Assembly: GCF_001542915.1 (NCBI RefSeq)
Contig: NZ_LNNH01000035.1
Location: 1 to 41,118 of the forward strand
Source: Peribacillus simplex
Lineage (GTDB): Bacteria; Bacillota; Bacilli; Bacillales; DSM-1321
Direction of reading: 5' to 3'
DNA: 41,118 bases
Shown: in pieces, positions 1 through 8,098 of the stretch
Position numbering within the stretch: position 1 is the first letter of the stretch
How the letters are laid out: every line of letters starts with the position of its first letter
Notes under the pieces: generated by a model
Told to the model about the DNA's origin: nothing
The model's database searches: none
Seen by the model: only the letters and a program-made list of their open reading frames with translations
Position numbers and translations under genes: made by a program

Positions 1-100
1 GCCCGCGGAAAGCGAGTGCCTGGAGTGGAAATCAACGTCTAAATTGTACAGGCCATAAAAATAGACAAACTCGATTTTCATCGAGTTTGTCTACAGTCTG
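1..100. repeat. Left copy of ~100-bp dispersed repeat (inverted copy at right end)
   Basis: These 100 bases recur in reverse complement at 41000-41099 with a single difference that I can see (position 81). The unit starts with the G+C-rich stretch CGGAAAGCGAGTGC, a signature I associate with a multi-copy intergenic repeat of Bacillus-type genomes. It contains a perfect 14-bp stem (62-75 with 80-93, loop TTTC). The window starts inside the repeat, so its left limit is unknown. Confidence 0.85.
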
Positions 101-126
101 CAAGGGCCGGTCATTCACCGGCCCTT
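62..126. terminator. Two adjacent strong hairpins
   Basis: The first stem pairs 62-75 with 80-93 (14 bp, 4-nt loop) and belongs to the dispersed repeat. The second pairs 102-111 with 117-126 (10 bp, G+C-rich, 5-nt loop CATTC) and is followed only by a weak T-rich stretch. They could terminate transcripts entering from the left, or simply be repeat structure. No gene upstream is visible. Confidence 0.5.
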
Positions 127-780
127 TGATTTGTGAAAAAAGAGGGAAACGGGCCGAAATAAATACGCGGAAGCCCGAAAAAAGGGAGAAGCCGGCCGAA
201 AAATTAAGTGGAAAGGGAGCGGATATCAGGAAACAAGGGGTTTTTTTCTGCAGCCACTGTCATTTTTTATAAGGAATGGAATAGGTATAGCTTCTCGGAT
301 GGAAATGACGCTGCCTTCTGGGGCTTTCGAATTCCTTTTTTTTACTTTTTGAAGAGTGTGTGCTAAAAGAAGCGTTTTTCATATGAAAGCAGGGATTTGG
401 CCGTCATTAAAGAAAATATATTTAAAGGCTTTTGTTTATTGAAAGGGAAAGGGGGTAGATACAAGTAAAGGGAAAGTAAAATATATGAGGGCCGAATTGA
501 GAGTTAAATGAGAATGACAGCCTGGTATTTTCAATTAGGAAAATGGATTGATAATGTATTACATAAAAATCAGAAAAAGCTATAGTACAGGCAAAACAAG
601 AAGATTTAAAGGGTTTTTTCAAATATCAAAAAGGGTATTCATTTTAAATAAAATAGTGTATAATAAGGTTTATGAAATACTTATTTAAAATTATTTCAAA
701 TTAGAGTGGTACTTATGAATACTAATAGTAGATTTCCCCTCATAGATCACCGATTCTATATTTAGGGAGTGTGAGTAAAC
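127..780. other. Intergenic region upstream of spx, no supported gene
   Basis: About 650 bases without a convincing reading frame. Short open frames here lack a ribosome-binding site and have shadow-like composition. It is A+T-rich towards the right and should hold the spx promoter(s). One possible -10 hexamer TATAAT lies at about 657-662, with a poor -35. A short Shine-Dalgarno (GGGAGTG) precedes the spx ATG. Confidence 0.5.
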
Positions 781-1176
781 ATGGTAACATTATATACATC
801 ACCTAGTTGTACTTCATGCAGAAAAGCAAAAGCATGGTTAGAGGAACATGAGATTGGATATAAAGAACGGAATATTTTTTCAGAACCGTTAACGATCGAT
901 GAGATCAAAGAGATACTTCGAATGACTGAAGATGGCACCGACGAAATCATTTCAACACGGTCAAAAACCTTTCAAAAGTTAAATGTGAATTTAGAGAGCC
1001 TGCCTCTTCAAGAATTATATAAATTGATCAAGGAAAATCCTGGGTTGCTGAGACGTCCGATTATCCTTGACGAAAAAAGGCTTCAAGTTGGTTACAACGA
1101 AGATGAGATAAGACGCTTTTTACCGCGTAAAGTCCGTACTTTCCAGTTGCGTGAAGCACAGCGCATGGTCAACTAA
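781..1176 (+). CDS. spx: Spx, redox-sensing global transcriptional regulator
   Basis: A 131-aa protein of exactly the Spx length. The redox switch C-T-S-C is at residues 10-13, and the ArsC-like fold motifs and the R-R-P-I element are present. Spx binds the RNA polymerase alpha C-terminal domain, activates thiol-stress genes on disulfide stress, and is degraded by ClpXP with the adaptor SpxH, whose gene is also in this window (8099-8992). The N-terminal stretch [18 protein letters not shown] is near-identical to the Bacillus family. It is preceded by a weak ribosome-binding site and followed by its own terminator, so it is probably monocistronic. Confidence 0.97.
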   Translation: MVTLYTSPSCTSCRKAKAWLEEHEIGYKERNIFSEPLTIDEIKEILRMTEDGTDEIISTRSKTFQKLNVNLESLPLQELYKLIKENPGLLRRPIILDEKRLQVGYNEDEIRRFLPRKVRTFQLREAQRMVN

Positions 1177-1190
1177 TAAAAAGGTCTTTC

Positions 1191-1223
1191 AAGCTCTGCC
1201 AGGAATTGTGCAGGGCTTTTTCT
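1191..1223 (+). terminator. Rho-independent terminator of spx
   Basis: A 9-bp stem (1191-1199 with 1210-1218, one G-U pair) followed directly by a T-run, 14 bases after the spx stop. Confidence 0.8.
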
Positions 1224-1667
1224 TTATACATAATCGATTCTTTTTCGCTTTTTCCTTTTGTAATCGGGTACAATTATCGATTCTTAGTCAAAAGTGGATG
1301 TTTGGTGTTTCCGGGCATATCCTATATTCAGTCTTCATTTAAAGATTAAAGATGAATGAGGTGCACCTCATCTTATATATTGGGCATCATAAGGCAGTGC
1401 GGGAAAATGACGGGGTGCACGGTGAGAGTTGCATGCCGATGAATTTTTTTATAGAATGAATGGAATATTAGGCAAACAATTGTTTTTTAGATAAGTAATG
1501 TTTTTTATTTCCCTTCTTCAAGGTTTTGTCATAAAATGATGTAAAATAGTCTGTTCAACTGACTAACATGATTTAGAGTATTCACTTACGGGTAAAGAGC
1601 TTTAAGGGCAATTTTCGCTTGGGGGTTATTATCCCTTCAAAATGAGAAAGGAAGGGAGAGGGGAATC
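1224..1667. other. Intergenic spx-mecA region with a 14-bp palindrome
   Basis: No gene seen. It holds a perfect self-complementary 14-mer, TGAGGTGCACCTCA, near 1357-1370, embedded in a longer imperfect hairpin ending CATCTT. This could be a terminator remnant or an operator. The mecA promoter must lie in the A+T-rich right half, but I cannot place it with confidence. Confidence 0.4.
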
Positions 1668-2336
1668 ATGGAAATCGAACGCATTAATGACGATACAGTT
1701 AAATTTTATATTTCCTATATAGATATTGAGGAAAGAGGCTTCGATCGCGAAGAAATTTGGTACAGCCGTGAGAGAAGTGAGGAACTTTTTTGGGAAATGA
1801 TGGATGAAGTGCATCAAGAAGAAGAATTCATGATTGAAGGACCTTTATGGATTCAGGTTCAAGCTCTTGAAAAAGGCTTGGAAGTATTGGTCACAAAAGC
1901 CCAGCTTGCCAAGGATGGTCAAAAACTCGAGCTGCCTCTTTCAGATGATAAGTTAAAGGATTTGAATGTATCGGATAAGATGGATACGCTTCTTGATCAA
2001 CATTTTCATGGTAAGGATGAAGAAAGCGGCATGACATTCGAAGACGGTATGATTGAGTTCATTACAACTTTCGAAGATTTCGAAGATGTCATTTCATTAA
2101 GCAAGCGTCATGGCTTGGATGACTGGACAACGAAACTTTATGTTTATCAAAATAAATATTATCTATATATCGAGTTTTCCGAGGCGGAAATCGACGAGGA
2201 AGAAATCGATAATGTTCTAAGCCTTTTATTGGAATACAGCCAGGAGTCACCAATAACGGTGCATATGCTTGAAGAGTACGGGAAAATAGTTATTGAAAAT
2301 GATGTATTCTCAACGGTCGATAAATATTTCGCCTAA
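1668..2336 (+). CDS. mecA: MecA, adaptor protein for ClpC
   Basis: A 222-aa, very acidic protein matching MecA in length and layout. The N-terminal substrate-binding domain starts MEIERINDDTVKFYISY. An acidic linker around residues 85-125 leads to the C-terminal ClpC-binding domain ending with the VHMLEEYGK region. MecA delivers unfolded proteins and regulators (ComK in B. subtilis) to ClpC-ClpP and assembles the ClpC hexamer. The ATG is preceded by a strong GGAAGGAGAGGGG ribosome-binding site and the gene by a long intergenic region. It has its own terminator. Confidence 0.96.
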   Translation: MEIERINDDTVKFYISYIDIEERGFDREEIWYSRERSEELFWEMMDEVHQEEEFMIEGPLWIQVQALEKGLEVLVTKAQLAKDGQKLELPLSDDKLKDLNVSDKMDTLLDQHFHGKDEESGMTFEDGMIEFITTFEDFEDVISLSKRHGLDDWTTKLYVYQNKYYLYIEFSEAEIDEEEIDNVLSLLLEYSQESPITVHMLEEYGKIVIENDVFSTVDKYFA

Positions 2337-2342
2337 ATGTTG

Positions 2343-2372
2343 AGGCCGATTTCAGTAGAAATCGGCCTTTTC
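2343..2372 (+). terminator. Terminator of mecA
   Basis: A perfect 11-bp stem (2343-2353 with 2358-2368) with a 4-nt loop and a short T-run, directly after the mecA stop. Confidence 0.85.
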
Positions 2373-2411
2373 CACCTATGTGCCTGCGTTAGTTAATTGG
2401 AGGTAGCTTAT

Positions 2412-3920
2412 GTGAAGAATATAGTTGGCATCACCCTGCTTTTCCTCTTGTTGGTCTGCCCTTGGTTTTTCCTTATGAATGAAGCCAATGGCGGATTTGT
2501 TTTTTATTCAAGCCTTACTTTGACCCTTTTTTTGACAATAATTGGATTTGTCATTTTCCTTGAAAATAGGAATCCATCCCAAACGATTACATGGCTTGTT
2601 GTTTTTGGTGCTTTTCCATTCCTCGGCTGCATTTTTTACTTTTTGTTTGGCCGTAATTTCAGGAAAGAAAGGATATTTCGCAAGAAGTATTTCTTGAATA
2701 AGCAATCTTTCGTGAAAATAAGCGGAGAAGCGGAACATCACGAACGGATAAAGGAAATGGGCGAAAGCTCACAGCAGTTAATCACCCTTGCGAATAGGCT
2801 GGGGAATAGTCCCATTTCATTTGTAACTGAAACGCGGATTTTAAGGAACGGTCAAGAGACATTTTTCAATATTATCGAACAATTAAAAAAGGCGAGACAT
2901 CATATTCATTTGGAATATTACATCGTCAGGGATGACGGCATCGGCTGTACGTTAAAGGATGTCTTGCTGCAAAAGGCGAGTGAAGGGGTGGAAATCCGTT
3001 TTCTCTATGATGCGGTTGGTTCCTGGAGGCTGGCTCGTTCCTATATCGATGACCTTAAGCAGGGTGGAGTCGAGATGGTCGCATTTGGACCTTTGCAGCT
3101 TCCTTTTTTAAACAATACGTTCAATTTCCGTAACCATCGAAAGATCATTGTGATTGATGGTTCTGTCGGATTCGTGGGCGGACTCAATATCGGAGATGAA
3201 TATTTGGGTCACGATTCAAAATTTGGTTATTGGCGTGATACTCATCTTATCGTAAAAGGAGAAGCGGTCCGGACATTACAGCTCATTTTTTTACAGGATT
3301 GGTATTACAGCACCAATCATAGCTTTTTAACGGATGAATATCTTATGGCCGACATGCCGCCCCTAGATGATCATGGCGGAGTCCAATTGATTGCCGGCGG
3401 TCCGGACAGTGAGTGGACGGTCATTAAAAGCATATTTTTCAAGATGATCACTTCGGCAGAAAAGTCTGTCTGGATCGCTTCCCCCTACTTCGTTCCTGAT
3501 GACGATATCCTTCAAGCGTTGAAGGTAGCCGCTTTAAGTGGTCTGGATGTCAGACTGTTAGTGCCGATGAACCCAGACAAACGGATCGTATACCATGCTT
3601 CGAGAACCTATTTTCCGGAAATGCTTGCTTCGGGGGTGCGCATATTCCAATATAGTGAGGGTTTCATGCATAGTAAAATCATCATTGTTGATGGTCAGTT
3701 GGCTTCGATCGGGACAACCAATATGGATATGAGAAGCTTTCATTTGAATTTCGAGGTCAATGCCTTTCTCTACAGAACGGAAAGCACCCAACAGCTTGTT
3801 AATGATTTTGTGGAGGATTTGAAGGTATCTCAAGAGGTGGAAATGGATGCGTTTTCCAAGCGTAATGTTGGATTGAAAATACTTGAATCCACCTGCCGAT
3901 TACTTTCACCGCTTCTTTAA
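2412..3920 (+). CDS. cls: Cardiolipin synthase (phospholipase D family)
   Basis: Makes cardiolipin from two phosphatidylglycerols at the membrane. The GTG at 2412 is chosen because GGAGG lies 8 bases upstream; an in-frame TTG at 2397 has no such site. That gives 502 aa, normal for bacterial ClsA. Two hydrophobic helices occupy roughly residues 1-65. Two HxKxxxxD motifs follow, the first near residue 241 (NHRKIIVIDG) and the second near 419 (MHSKIIIVDG). It is flanked by its own terminator and a separate start region for coiA, so it is probably a single-gene unit. Confidence 0.93.
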   Translation: MKNIVGITLLFLLLVCPWFFLMNEANGGFVFYSSLTLTLFLTIIGFVIFLENRNPSQTITWLVVFGAFPFLGCIFYFLFGRNFRKERIFRKKYFLNKQSFVKISGEAEHHERIKEMGESSQQLITLANRLGNSPISFVTETRILRNGQETFFNIIEQLKKARHHIHLEYYIVRDDGIGCTLKDVLLQKASEGVEIRFLYDAVGSWRLARSYIDDLKQGGVEMVAFGPLQLPFLNNTFNFRNHRKIIVIDGSVGFVGGLNIGDEYLGHDSKFGYWRDTHLIVKGEAVRTLQLIFLQDWYYSTNHSFLTDEYLMADMPPLDDHGGVQLIAGGPDSEWTVIKSIFFKMITSAEKSVWIASPYFVPDDDILQALKVAALSGLDVRLLVPMNPDKRIVYHASRTYFPEMLASGVRIFQYSEGFMHSKIIIVDGQLASIGTTNMDMRSFHLNFEVNAFLYRTESTQQLVNDFVEDLKVSQEVEMDAFSKRNVGLKILESTCRLLSPLL

Positions 3921-3939
3921 AGGATGCCGTTTCCGTTAT

Positions 3940-3963
3940 ATGCCGATCAGGCATTTTTTTTTT
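3940..3963 (+). terminator. Terminator of cls
   Basis: A short stem (ATGCC/GGCAT, 3940-3954) with a run of nine or more T. The stem is weak, but the position directly downstream of cls is right. Confidence 0.6.
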
Positions 3964-4019
3964 GAATTGAAAGGGATTGATGGAGGTGCAAGCGAATGTT
4001 ATGTGGGAGGAGGAGATTT

Positions 4020-5231
4020 ATGCTGACTGCGATAAAAAAAGATGGAACATGGATTACCCTTCCTGAAAAGATGCCAGCTAACTTGCTGATGCAATGGAGG
4101 AGATCGGGGAAATATTACTGTCCAAGCTGTAAATCGGAAATGTCGATAAAAGCCGGAGAGGTCAGAATTCCCCATTTTGCACACAAAAATAATCATTCGT
4201 GCCATGCATCCTCGGAACCGGAATCCGCCTATCATTTAAGCGGAAAACGAAAATTGTTTCAATGGTTTTTGTCACATGATTATCAAGTCGAACTGGAAGC
4301 TTACCTTCCTGACATTAAGAAAAGGGCCGATATTTTGGCAACGGTAGGAGGCATCCGCTATGCAATCGAATTCCAATGCTCGACCATCCCCGAGATCGAA
4401 TTCATTGACCGAACTGAAGCCTATCGAAGCATGGGCATCAAGCCGATTTGGATTCTTGCGGCAAATTGCCTAAAAAGGAAAAATAAGCATGAATTCCAGT
4501 TATCCGATTTTCAATGGCTTTTTGTCACTGGCAGTTACCAGCACCCTTTCCTGTGGATGTTCTGTCCCGAATCCAACCAATTATCAGCATTAAAGAACTT
4601 AACGCCTTTTTCCCCCAGAACTGTCTTTGCCGAATTGACGACTGCTCCTTTGAAGTTCCTTTCCCCTCATAAATTAATACCGCGAAAATGCTCCCGCTTC
4701 CCTTTTCTTCCTGCTTGGAGACAAAAACGAAAGAATTGGTGCCTGCATGTCGTGAAAAACGCACGCAGAGGCGACCCTTTTCTTAAAGGGCTCTACCTAC
4801 ACCGTTTGGCGGCTGCAACCATTCCAGTTGAAATAGGGATTCCCGTTAAGGGGATGTTATTGATCAAGACTGCGGCAGTTGAATGGCAGGCATGGATTTA
4901 CATGGATGTGTTTGGAAAGAAAAGACCTGGGGAAATGATTTACATGAAGGATGTTATCCGTCATTTCCGGAATCATGCAAGGACTGGAAAAATAAAATTC
5001 AGGACGTTACCATTGCTTCATGATAAGTCTGCGGAATATCCATTAAGGCAACATCTTCTACTATTGGAGAACATGGGCTACATCATGAAGGTGGCCGAAG
5101 GTGAATTCACCGTTGAAAAACGCATGTCCGTTCCCTCGAACAGTGAAGAAGGACAAATGCTGGAAGAAACTTTCTATCATGAGCATAAGTTGATGATTGA
5201 AAAGGGAAATATCCAGTATAATGAGGGGTGA
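4020..5231 (+). CDS. coiA: CoiA-like competence/nuclease protein
   Basis: A 403-aa protein of the CoiA family, which acts on incoming single-stranded DNA during natural transformation. The N-terminal zinc-ribbon-like block has C-P-S-C, then PHFAH and a further Cys within residues 35-65. The nuclease-like core RADI...YAIEFQCS fits the PD-(D/E)XK pattern expected of the family. The ATG at 4020 is chosen because it follows GGGAGGAGGAG at ideal spacing and gives the family-like N terminus MLTAIKKDGTW; an upstream ATG at 3996 is possible. The gene lies between mecA/cls and pepF, as in B. subtilis. Whether this strain is competent cannot be judged here. Confidence 0.88.
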   Translation: MLTAIKKDGTWITLPEKMPANLLMQWRRSGKYYCPSCKSEMSIKAGEVRIPHFAHKNNHSCHASSEPESAYHLSGKRKLFQWFLSHDYQVELEAYLPDIKKRADILATVGGIRYAIEFQCSTIPEIEFIDRTEAYRSMGIKPIWILAANCLKRKNKHEFQLSDFQWLFVTGSYQHPFLWMFCPESNQLSALKNLTPFSPRTVFAELTTAPLKFLSPHKLIPRKCSRFPFLPAWRQKRKNWCLHVVKNARRGDPFLKGLYLHRLAAATIPVEIGIPVKGMLLIKTAAVEWQAWIYMDVFGKKRPGEMIYMKDVIRHFRNHARTGKIKFRTLPLLHDKSAEYPLRQHLLLLENMGYIMKVAEGEFTVEKRMSVPSNSEEGQMLEETFYHEHKLMIEKGNIQYNEG

Positions 5232-5416
5232 TACTCTTTTGTCCTTGAATTGAGGAGAAAGGGCAGGATTATTTTCGTTAATGGAGAAATAGTAATAAGA
5301 CTGGGGATTATAACTCGAACAAAGCATGGATGCCCTGGTACCGACTGAAGTGTTTGATCCGGTGTCATTTGATTGGCCGAGTGGCAAGTTTCTATAGAAT
5401 GGAGAGGGATTTTTTT

Positions 5417-7234
5417 ATGGTGCAGGAAACAAAAGTGAATACTTTACCGGCAAGAAATGAAATAGCTGCTGAAGATACTTGGAGACTTGAGGATATCTTC
5501 GCAACCGAGGAAGATTGGGAAGCTGCCTTTAAAGAAGTGAAAGAGGATCTCAAAAAAGCGGATGCACATAAAGGGATGCTTGGCGAGAGTGCAGAAAAGT
5601 TATTTGCCGCTCTTCAACTTCAAGATGAAGTGTTCGAAAACCTGGGCAAAGTGTATTCTTATTCACATATGCGCAATGATCAAGATACGGCCAATCCTTT
5701 TTACCAAGGGATGGAAGACCGGGCGAAAGCTTTATATGCCCAGGCAGCCGCCGCATTTTCCTATATGGTTCCGGAACTGTTGAGCATCGATGAAAGCAAA
5801 GTGGCGGGGTTTTTGGAAGAAAAAGAAGAACTGAAACTCTATAAACATTCATTAGAGGAAATAAGTCTTCAAAGGCCCCATATCCTAACGGCAGAACAGG
5901 AAGAATTATTGGCACAGGCATCAGAGGTACTCGATGCATCAGGCAATACATTCGGCATGCTTAACAATGCTGACTTGAAATTCCCGACGATCAAGGATGA
6001 AGAGGGAACTGAAGTGGAGATCACGCACGGACGGTATATCCGTTTTCTTGAAAGTGAAGACCGCCGTGTACGCGAGGAGGCCTTCAAAGGGGTATACAGC
6101 AAGTATGGAGAGTTCCGCAATACCTTTGCCTCTACCCTGTCTGGAGAGGTCAAGAATCATAACTTCAATGCAACGGTTCGGAAATATGATTCAGCACGCC
6201 ATGCCGCTTTAAGCAGCAATAACATCCCGGAGACCGTATACGATAACCTTGTCAAAACGGTTAATGACAATCTGCCGCTGCTGCACCGTTACCTTGAATT
6301 GCGTAAGAAGGTACTCGCTTTGGATGAACTTCATATGTATGATCTATTCACTCCGCTCGTAAAAGAAGTGAAGATGGAAGTGACCTATGAGGAGGCAAAA
6401 GATTATGTCCTTAAGGGTCTTGCGCCTCTAGGCGAGGATTATTTAAATGTGTTGAAAGAAGGGTTTGAAAACCGTTGGGTCGATGTACATGAAAACAAGG
6501 GGAAACGAAGCGGCGCCTATTCCTCCGGTACATATGGCACGAATCCATACATTTTAATGAATTGGCAAAATAACGTCAATAACCTATTCACGCTCGTTCA
6601 TGAGTTTGGGCATTCAGTCCATAGCTACTATACACGCAAATGTCAGCCATATCCATACGGGAACTACTCGATATTTGTTGCGGAGGTCGCCTCGACTTGC
6701 AATGAAAACTTATTGAATGATTATTTACTAAATACGATTGAAGATGAAAAGAAACGCATTTATTTATTGAATCATTATCTTGAAGGCTTCCGTGGAACAT
6801 TGTTCCGTCAAACGATGTTTGCGGAGTTTGAACATACGATCCACTTAAAAGCGCAGAATGGGGAAGCGTTGACAGCCGATATGCTCACGAAGGAATATTA
6901 TGAGTTGAATAAGAAATACTTTGGCGAGAATGTGACCATTGATGAGGAAATCGGGTTGGAATGGGCACGCATCCCACATTTCTACTACAATTATTATGTT
7001 TATCAATATGCGACAGGAATCAGTGCAGCAACAGCCCTAAGCAAGCAGATCCTTGAAGAAGGCGAACCAGCAGTCAAAAGGTATTTGGAATTCTTGAAAT
7101 CGGGCAGCTCCGACTATCCAATCGAAGTACTCAAAAAGGCTGGAGTCGATATGACAAAAGCCGAGCCTGTACAAGAAGCCATGAATGTATTCGAAGAGAA
7201 GTTAAATGAATTGGAAGAGCTATTGAATCAATAG
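5417..7234 (+). CDS. pepF: Oligoendopeptidase F (M3B metallopeptidase)
   Basis: Cytoplasmic zinc endopeptidase that cleaves short peptides. The catalytic HEFGH is at residues 395-399, within LVHEFGHSVHSYY. The third zinc ligand is expected in the following FVAEVASTCNE helix. With the ATG at 5417, which follows GGAGAGGG at good spacing, the protein is 605 aa, as usual for PepF. An upstream in-frame extension to 5330 has no ribosome-binding site. A strong terminator follows. Confidence 0.95.
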   Translation: MVQETKVNTLPARNEIAAEDTWRLEDIFATEEDWEAAFKEVKEDLKKADAHKGMLGESAEKLFAALQLQDEVFENLGKVYSYSHMRNDQDTANPFYQGMEDRAKALYAQAAAAFSYMVPELLSIDESKVAGFLEEKEELKLYKHSLEEISLQRPHILTAEQEELLAQASEVLDASGNTFGMLNNADLKFPTIKDEEGTEVEITHGRYIRFLESEDRRVREEAFKGVYSKYGEFRNTFASTLSGEVKNHNFNATVRKYDSARHAALSSNNIPETVYDNLVKTVNDNLPLLHRYLELRKKVLALDELHMYDLFTPLVKEVKMEVTYEEAKDYVLKGLAPLGEDYLNVLKEGFENRWVDVHENKGKRSGAYSSGTYGTNPYILMNWQNNVNNLFTLVHEFGHSVHSYYTRKCQPYPYGNYSIFVAEVASTCNENLLNDYLLNTIEDEKKRIYLLNHYLEGFRGTLFRQTMFAEFEHTIHLKAQNGEALTADMLTKEYYELNKKYFGENVTIDEEIGLEWARIPHFYYNYYVYQYATGISAATALSKQILEEGEPAVKRYLEFLKSGSSDYPIEVLKKAGVDMTKAEPVQEAMNVFEEKLNELEELLNQ

Positions 7235-7244
7235 GATACAGAAG

Positions 7245-7271
7245 GGACCCGGCAAGCTCCGGGTCCTTTTT
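7245..7271 (+). terminator. Terminator of pepF
   Basis: A perfect 8-bp G+C stem (7245-7252 with 7259-7266) and five T, 10 bases after the pepF stop. Confidence 0.9.
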
Positions 7272-7281
7272 GGGATGTAGG

Positions 7282-7446
7282 TTATAATCCTTTAAACCGA
7301 TTCCTCTGATTCCTGCTGTGAAGGATGATGAAAAAAACAAAAAATAAAATGGGCGAGGAGAAATAAAGGGGAATGAGGTCCATGATTCCGAGTAGCTGGA
7401 CAAATAACGATCCTATCAAGAGTATCAGTAATATAACGCCTTTCAA
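7282..7446 (-). CDS. yizD: YizD-like small membrane protein
   Basis: A 54-aa hydrophobic protein starting at a TTG with GGAGGT 7 bases upstream. Residues 3-21 and 24-42 form two likely membrane helices, and the tail is basic (HSRNQRNRFKGL). In B. subtilis a small gene of this kind (yizD) sits between pepF and roxS, so the name rests on position and general character. Function unknown. Longer in-frame extensions to 7620 would run through the roxS promoter and are not credible. Its promoter region is shared divergently with the first roxS copy, including the Rex-like palindrome at 7541-7558. Confidence 0.7.
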   Translation of the reverse strand: MKGVILLILLIGSLFVQLLGIMDLIPLYFSSPILFFVFFIILHSRNQRNRFKGL

Positions 7447-7540
7447 AATGGCACCTCCAACCTGATGCAGAAAAAAGACCTCTGCTCCTATAGTAGATTT
7501 TATGTCTTGGAATAAGCAGTATTCTAAGAATATGACAAAA

Positions 7541-7558
7541 ATGTGAAATGTCGCACAA
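7541..7558. promoter_or_regulatory. Rex/Fnr-like palindrome upstream of roxS copy 1
   Basis: The sequence ATGTGAAATGTCGCACAA has TGTG and CACA half-sites separated by 8 bases, as in the Gram-positive Rex consensus TTGTGAA-N4-TTCACAA. It lies just upstream of the -35 box of the first roxS copy and between that RNA and the divergent yizD. Rex represses roxS in B. subtilis. The left outer base is degenerate, so the site may be weaker than that of copy 2. Confidence 0.6.
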
Positions 7559-7563
7559 AGTTC

Positions 7564-7593
7564 TTGCAATTGTCGTGCATAACCTGCTATAGT
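7564..7593 (+). promoter_or_regulatory. SigA-type promoter of roxS copy 1
   Basis: -35 TTGCAA at 7564-7569, 18-base spacer, -10 TATAGT at 7588-7593. Expected transcription start at about 7600. Confidence 0.75.
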
Positions 7594-7599
7594 ACAGAT

Positions 7600-7724
7600 A
7601 TAGAAGTTCTCACATCCCAAACATATACCCCTTTGTTTGAAAGTCGTGAAATTTCTCCCATCCCCTTTATTCGTATAAATAGGAAAAACCCTGACAGATT
7701 TTACGATTTGTCGGGTTTTTTTTT
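7600..7724 (+). ncRNA. roxS: RoxS/RsaE family small RNA, copy 1
   Basis: The two conserved C-rich, Shine-Dalgarno-pairing blocks of the RsaE/RoxS family are present: ATACCCCTTTGTTTGA at 7625-7640 and the TTTCTCCCATCCCCTT block ending near 7667. A terminator hairpin (about 7684-7722) closes a ~120-nt RNA, the family's usual size. In B. subtilis RoxS lies between yizD and yjbH, is induced through ResDE (NO) and repressed by Rex (NADH), and down-regulates central-metabolism mRNAs. The position here matches exactly. This copy differs from copy 2 in its 5' segment and in the linker between the two C-rich blocks. Confidence 0.9.
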
Positions 7725-7804
7725 GTTGAATTGCTTAATAATTGGGTATATAAGTAAAAGAGGCAACCAGTAATGAAAAGTAAAAGTTTTAAAATGCATA
7801 TAAA

Positions 7805-7820
7805 TGTGATTTATTTCACA
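7805..7820. promoter_or_regulatory. Perfect Fnr/CRP-type palindrome between roxS copies
   Basis: TGTGA-N6-TCACA with both 5-base arms intact, the classical Fnr box; it also fits a relaxed Rex box. It lies 80 bases past the terminator of copy 1 and about 160 bases upstream of the start of copy 2. No promoter can be confidently placed next to it. Confidence 0.5.
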
Positions 7821-7921
7821 AGATAGAGCTTGTTTTTTAATAGGTGTAAATAAATGAAATCATAACAAAAAACTTGTTATCGCAAGGATGGGTGAAGATA
7901 AACATCGATTATGTGAACAAA

Positions 7922-7939
7922 TTGTGAAATGTTACACAA
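7922..7939. promoter_or_regulatory. Rex-like operator of roxS copy 2
   Basis: TTGTGAAATGTTACACAA has both 5-base outer arms (TTGTG/CACAA) perfect with 8 bases between, matching the Rex consensus. It ends 4 bases before the -35 box of the second roxS copy. Confidence 0.7.
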
Positions 7940-7943
7940 GGAC

Positions 7944-7973
7944 TTGATACGTGGATGGGTTATCTGTTATAGT
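7944..7973 (+). promoter_or_regulatory. SigA-type promoter of roxS copy 2
   Basis: -35 TTGATA at 7944-7949, 18-base spacer, -10 TATAGT at 7968-7973. The architecture is identical to that of copy 1. The start site is expected at about 7980. Confidence 0.8.
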
Positions 7974-7979
7974 TACTAT

Positions 7980-8094
7980 TGTGAAGTGAATCACATACAA
8001 ACTTATACCCCTTTGTTTGATCGTGAAAAATTTCTCCCATCCCCTTATTTCTTATATAAAAAACCATGCAATCGTTCGATTGCATGGTTTTTCC
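7980..8094 (+). ncRNA. roxS: RoxS/RsaE family small RNA, copy 2
   Basis: This is the copy closest to the family as I remember it. The 5' end can fold through GTGA...TCAC (7981-7994). The first C-rich block ATACCCCTTTGTTTGA is at 8005-8020, followed by CGTGAAAAATTTCTCCC and ATCCCCTT up to 8046. A perfect 13-14 bp terminator stem (8061-8090) with T-rich flanks on both strands ends the RNA at about 114 nt. That hairpin is shared with the convergent spxH, whose stop lies 9 bases beyond. The C-rich blocks pair with Shine-Dalgarno sequences of target mRNAs in B. subtilis and Staphylococcus. Confidence 0.92.
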
Positions 8095-8098
8095 CTTT

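Noticed and set aside
87..622. Short open frames at 87-272 (+) and 422-622 (-)
   Set aside because: No ribosome-binding site, composition unlike genes, and the first overlaps the repeat hairpins.
7282..7620. 112-aa version of the YizD-like protein
   Set aside because: It would run through the promoter and 5' end of roxS copy 1; the internal TTG with GGAGGT gives a sensible 54-aa membrane protein.
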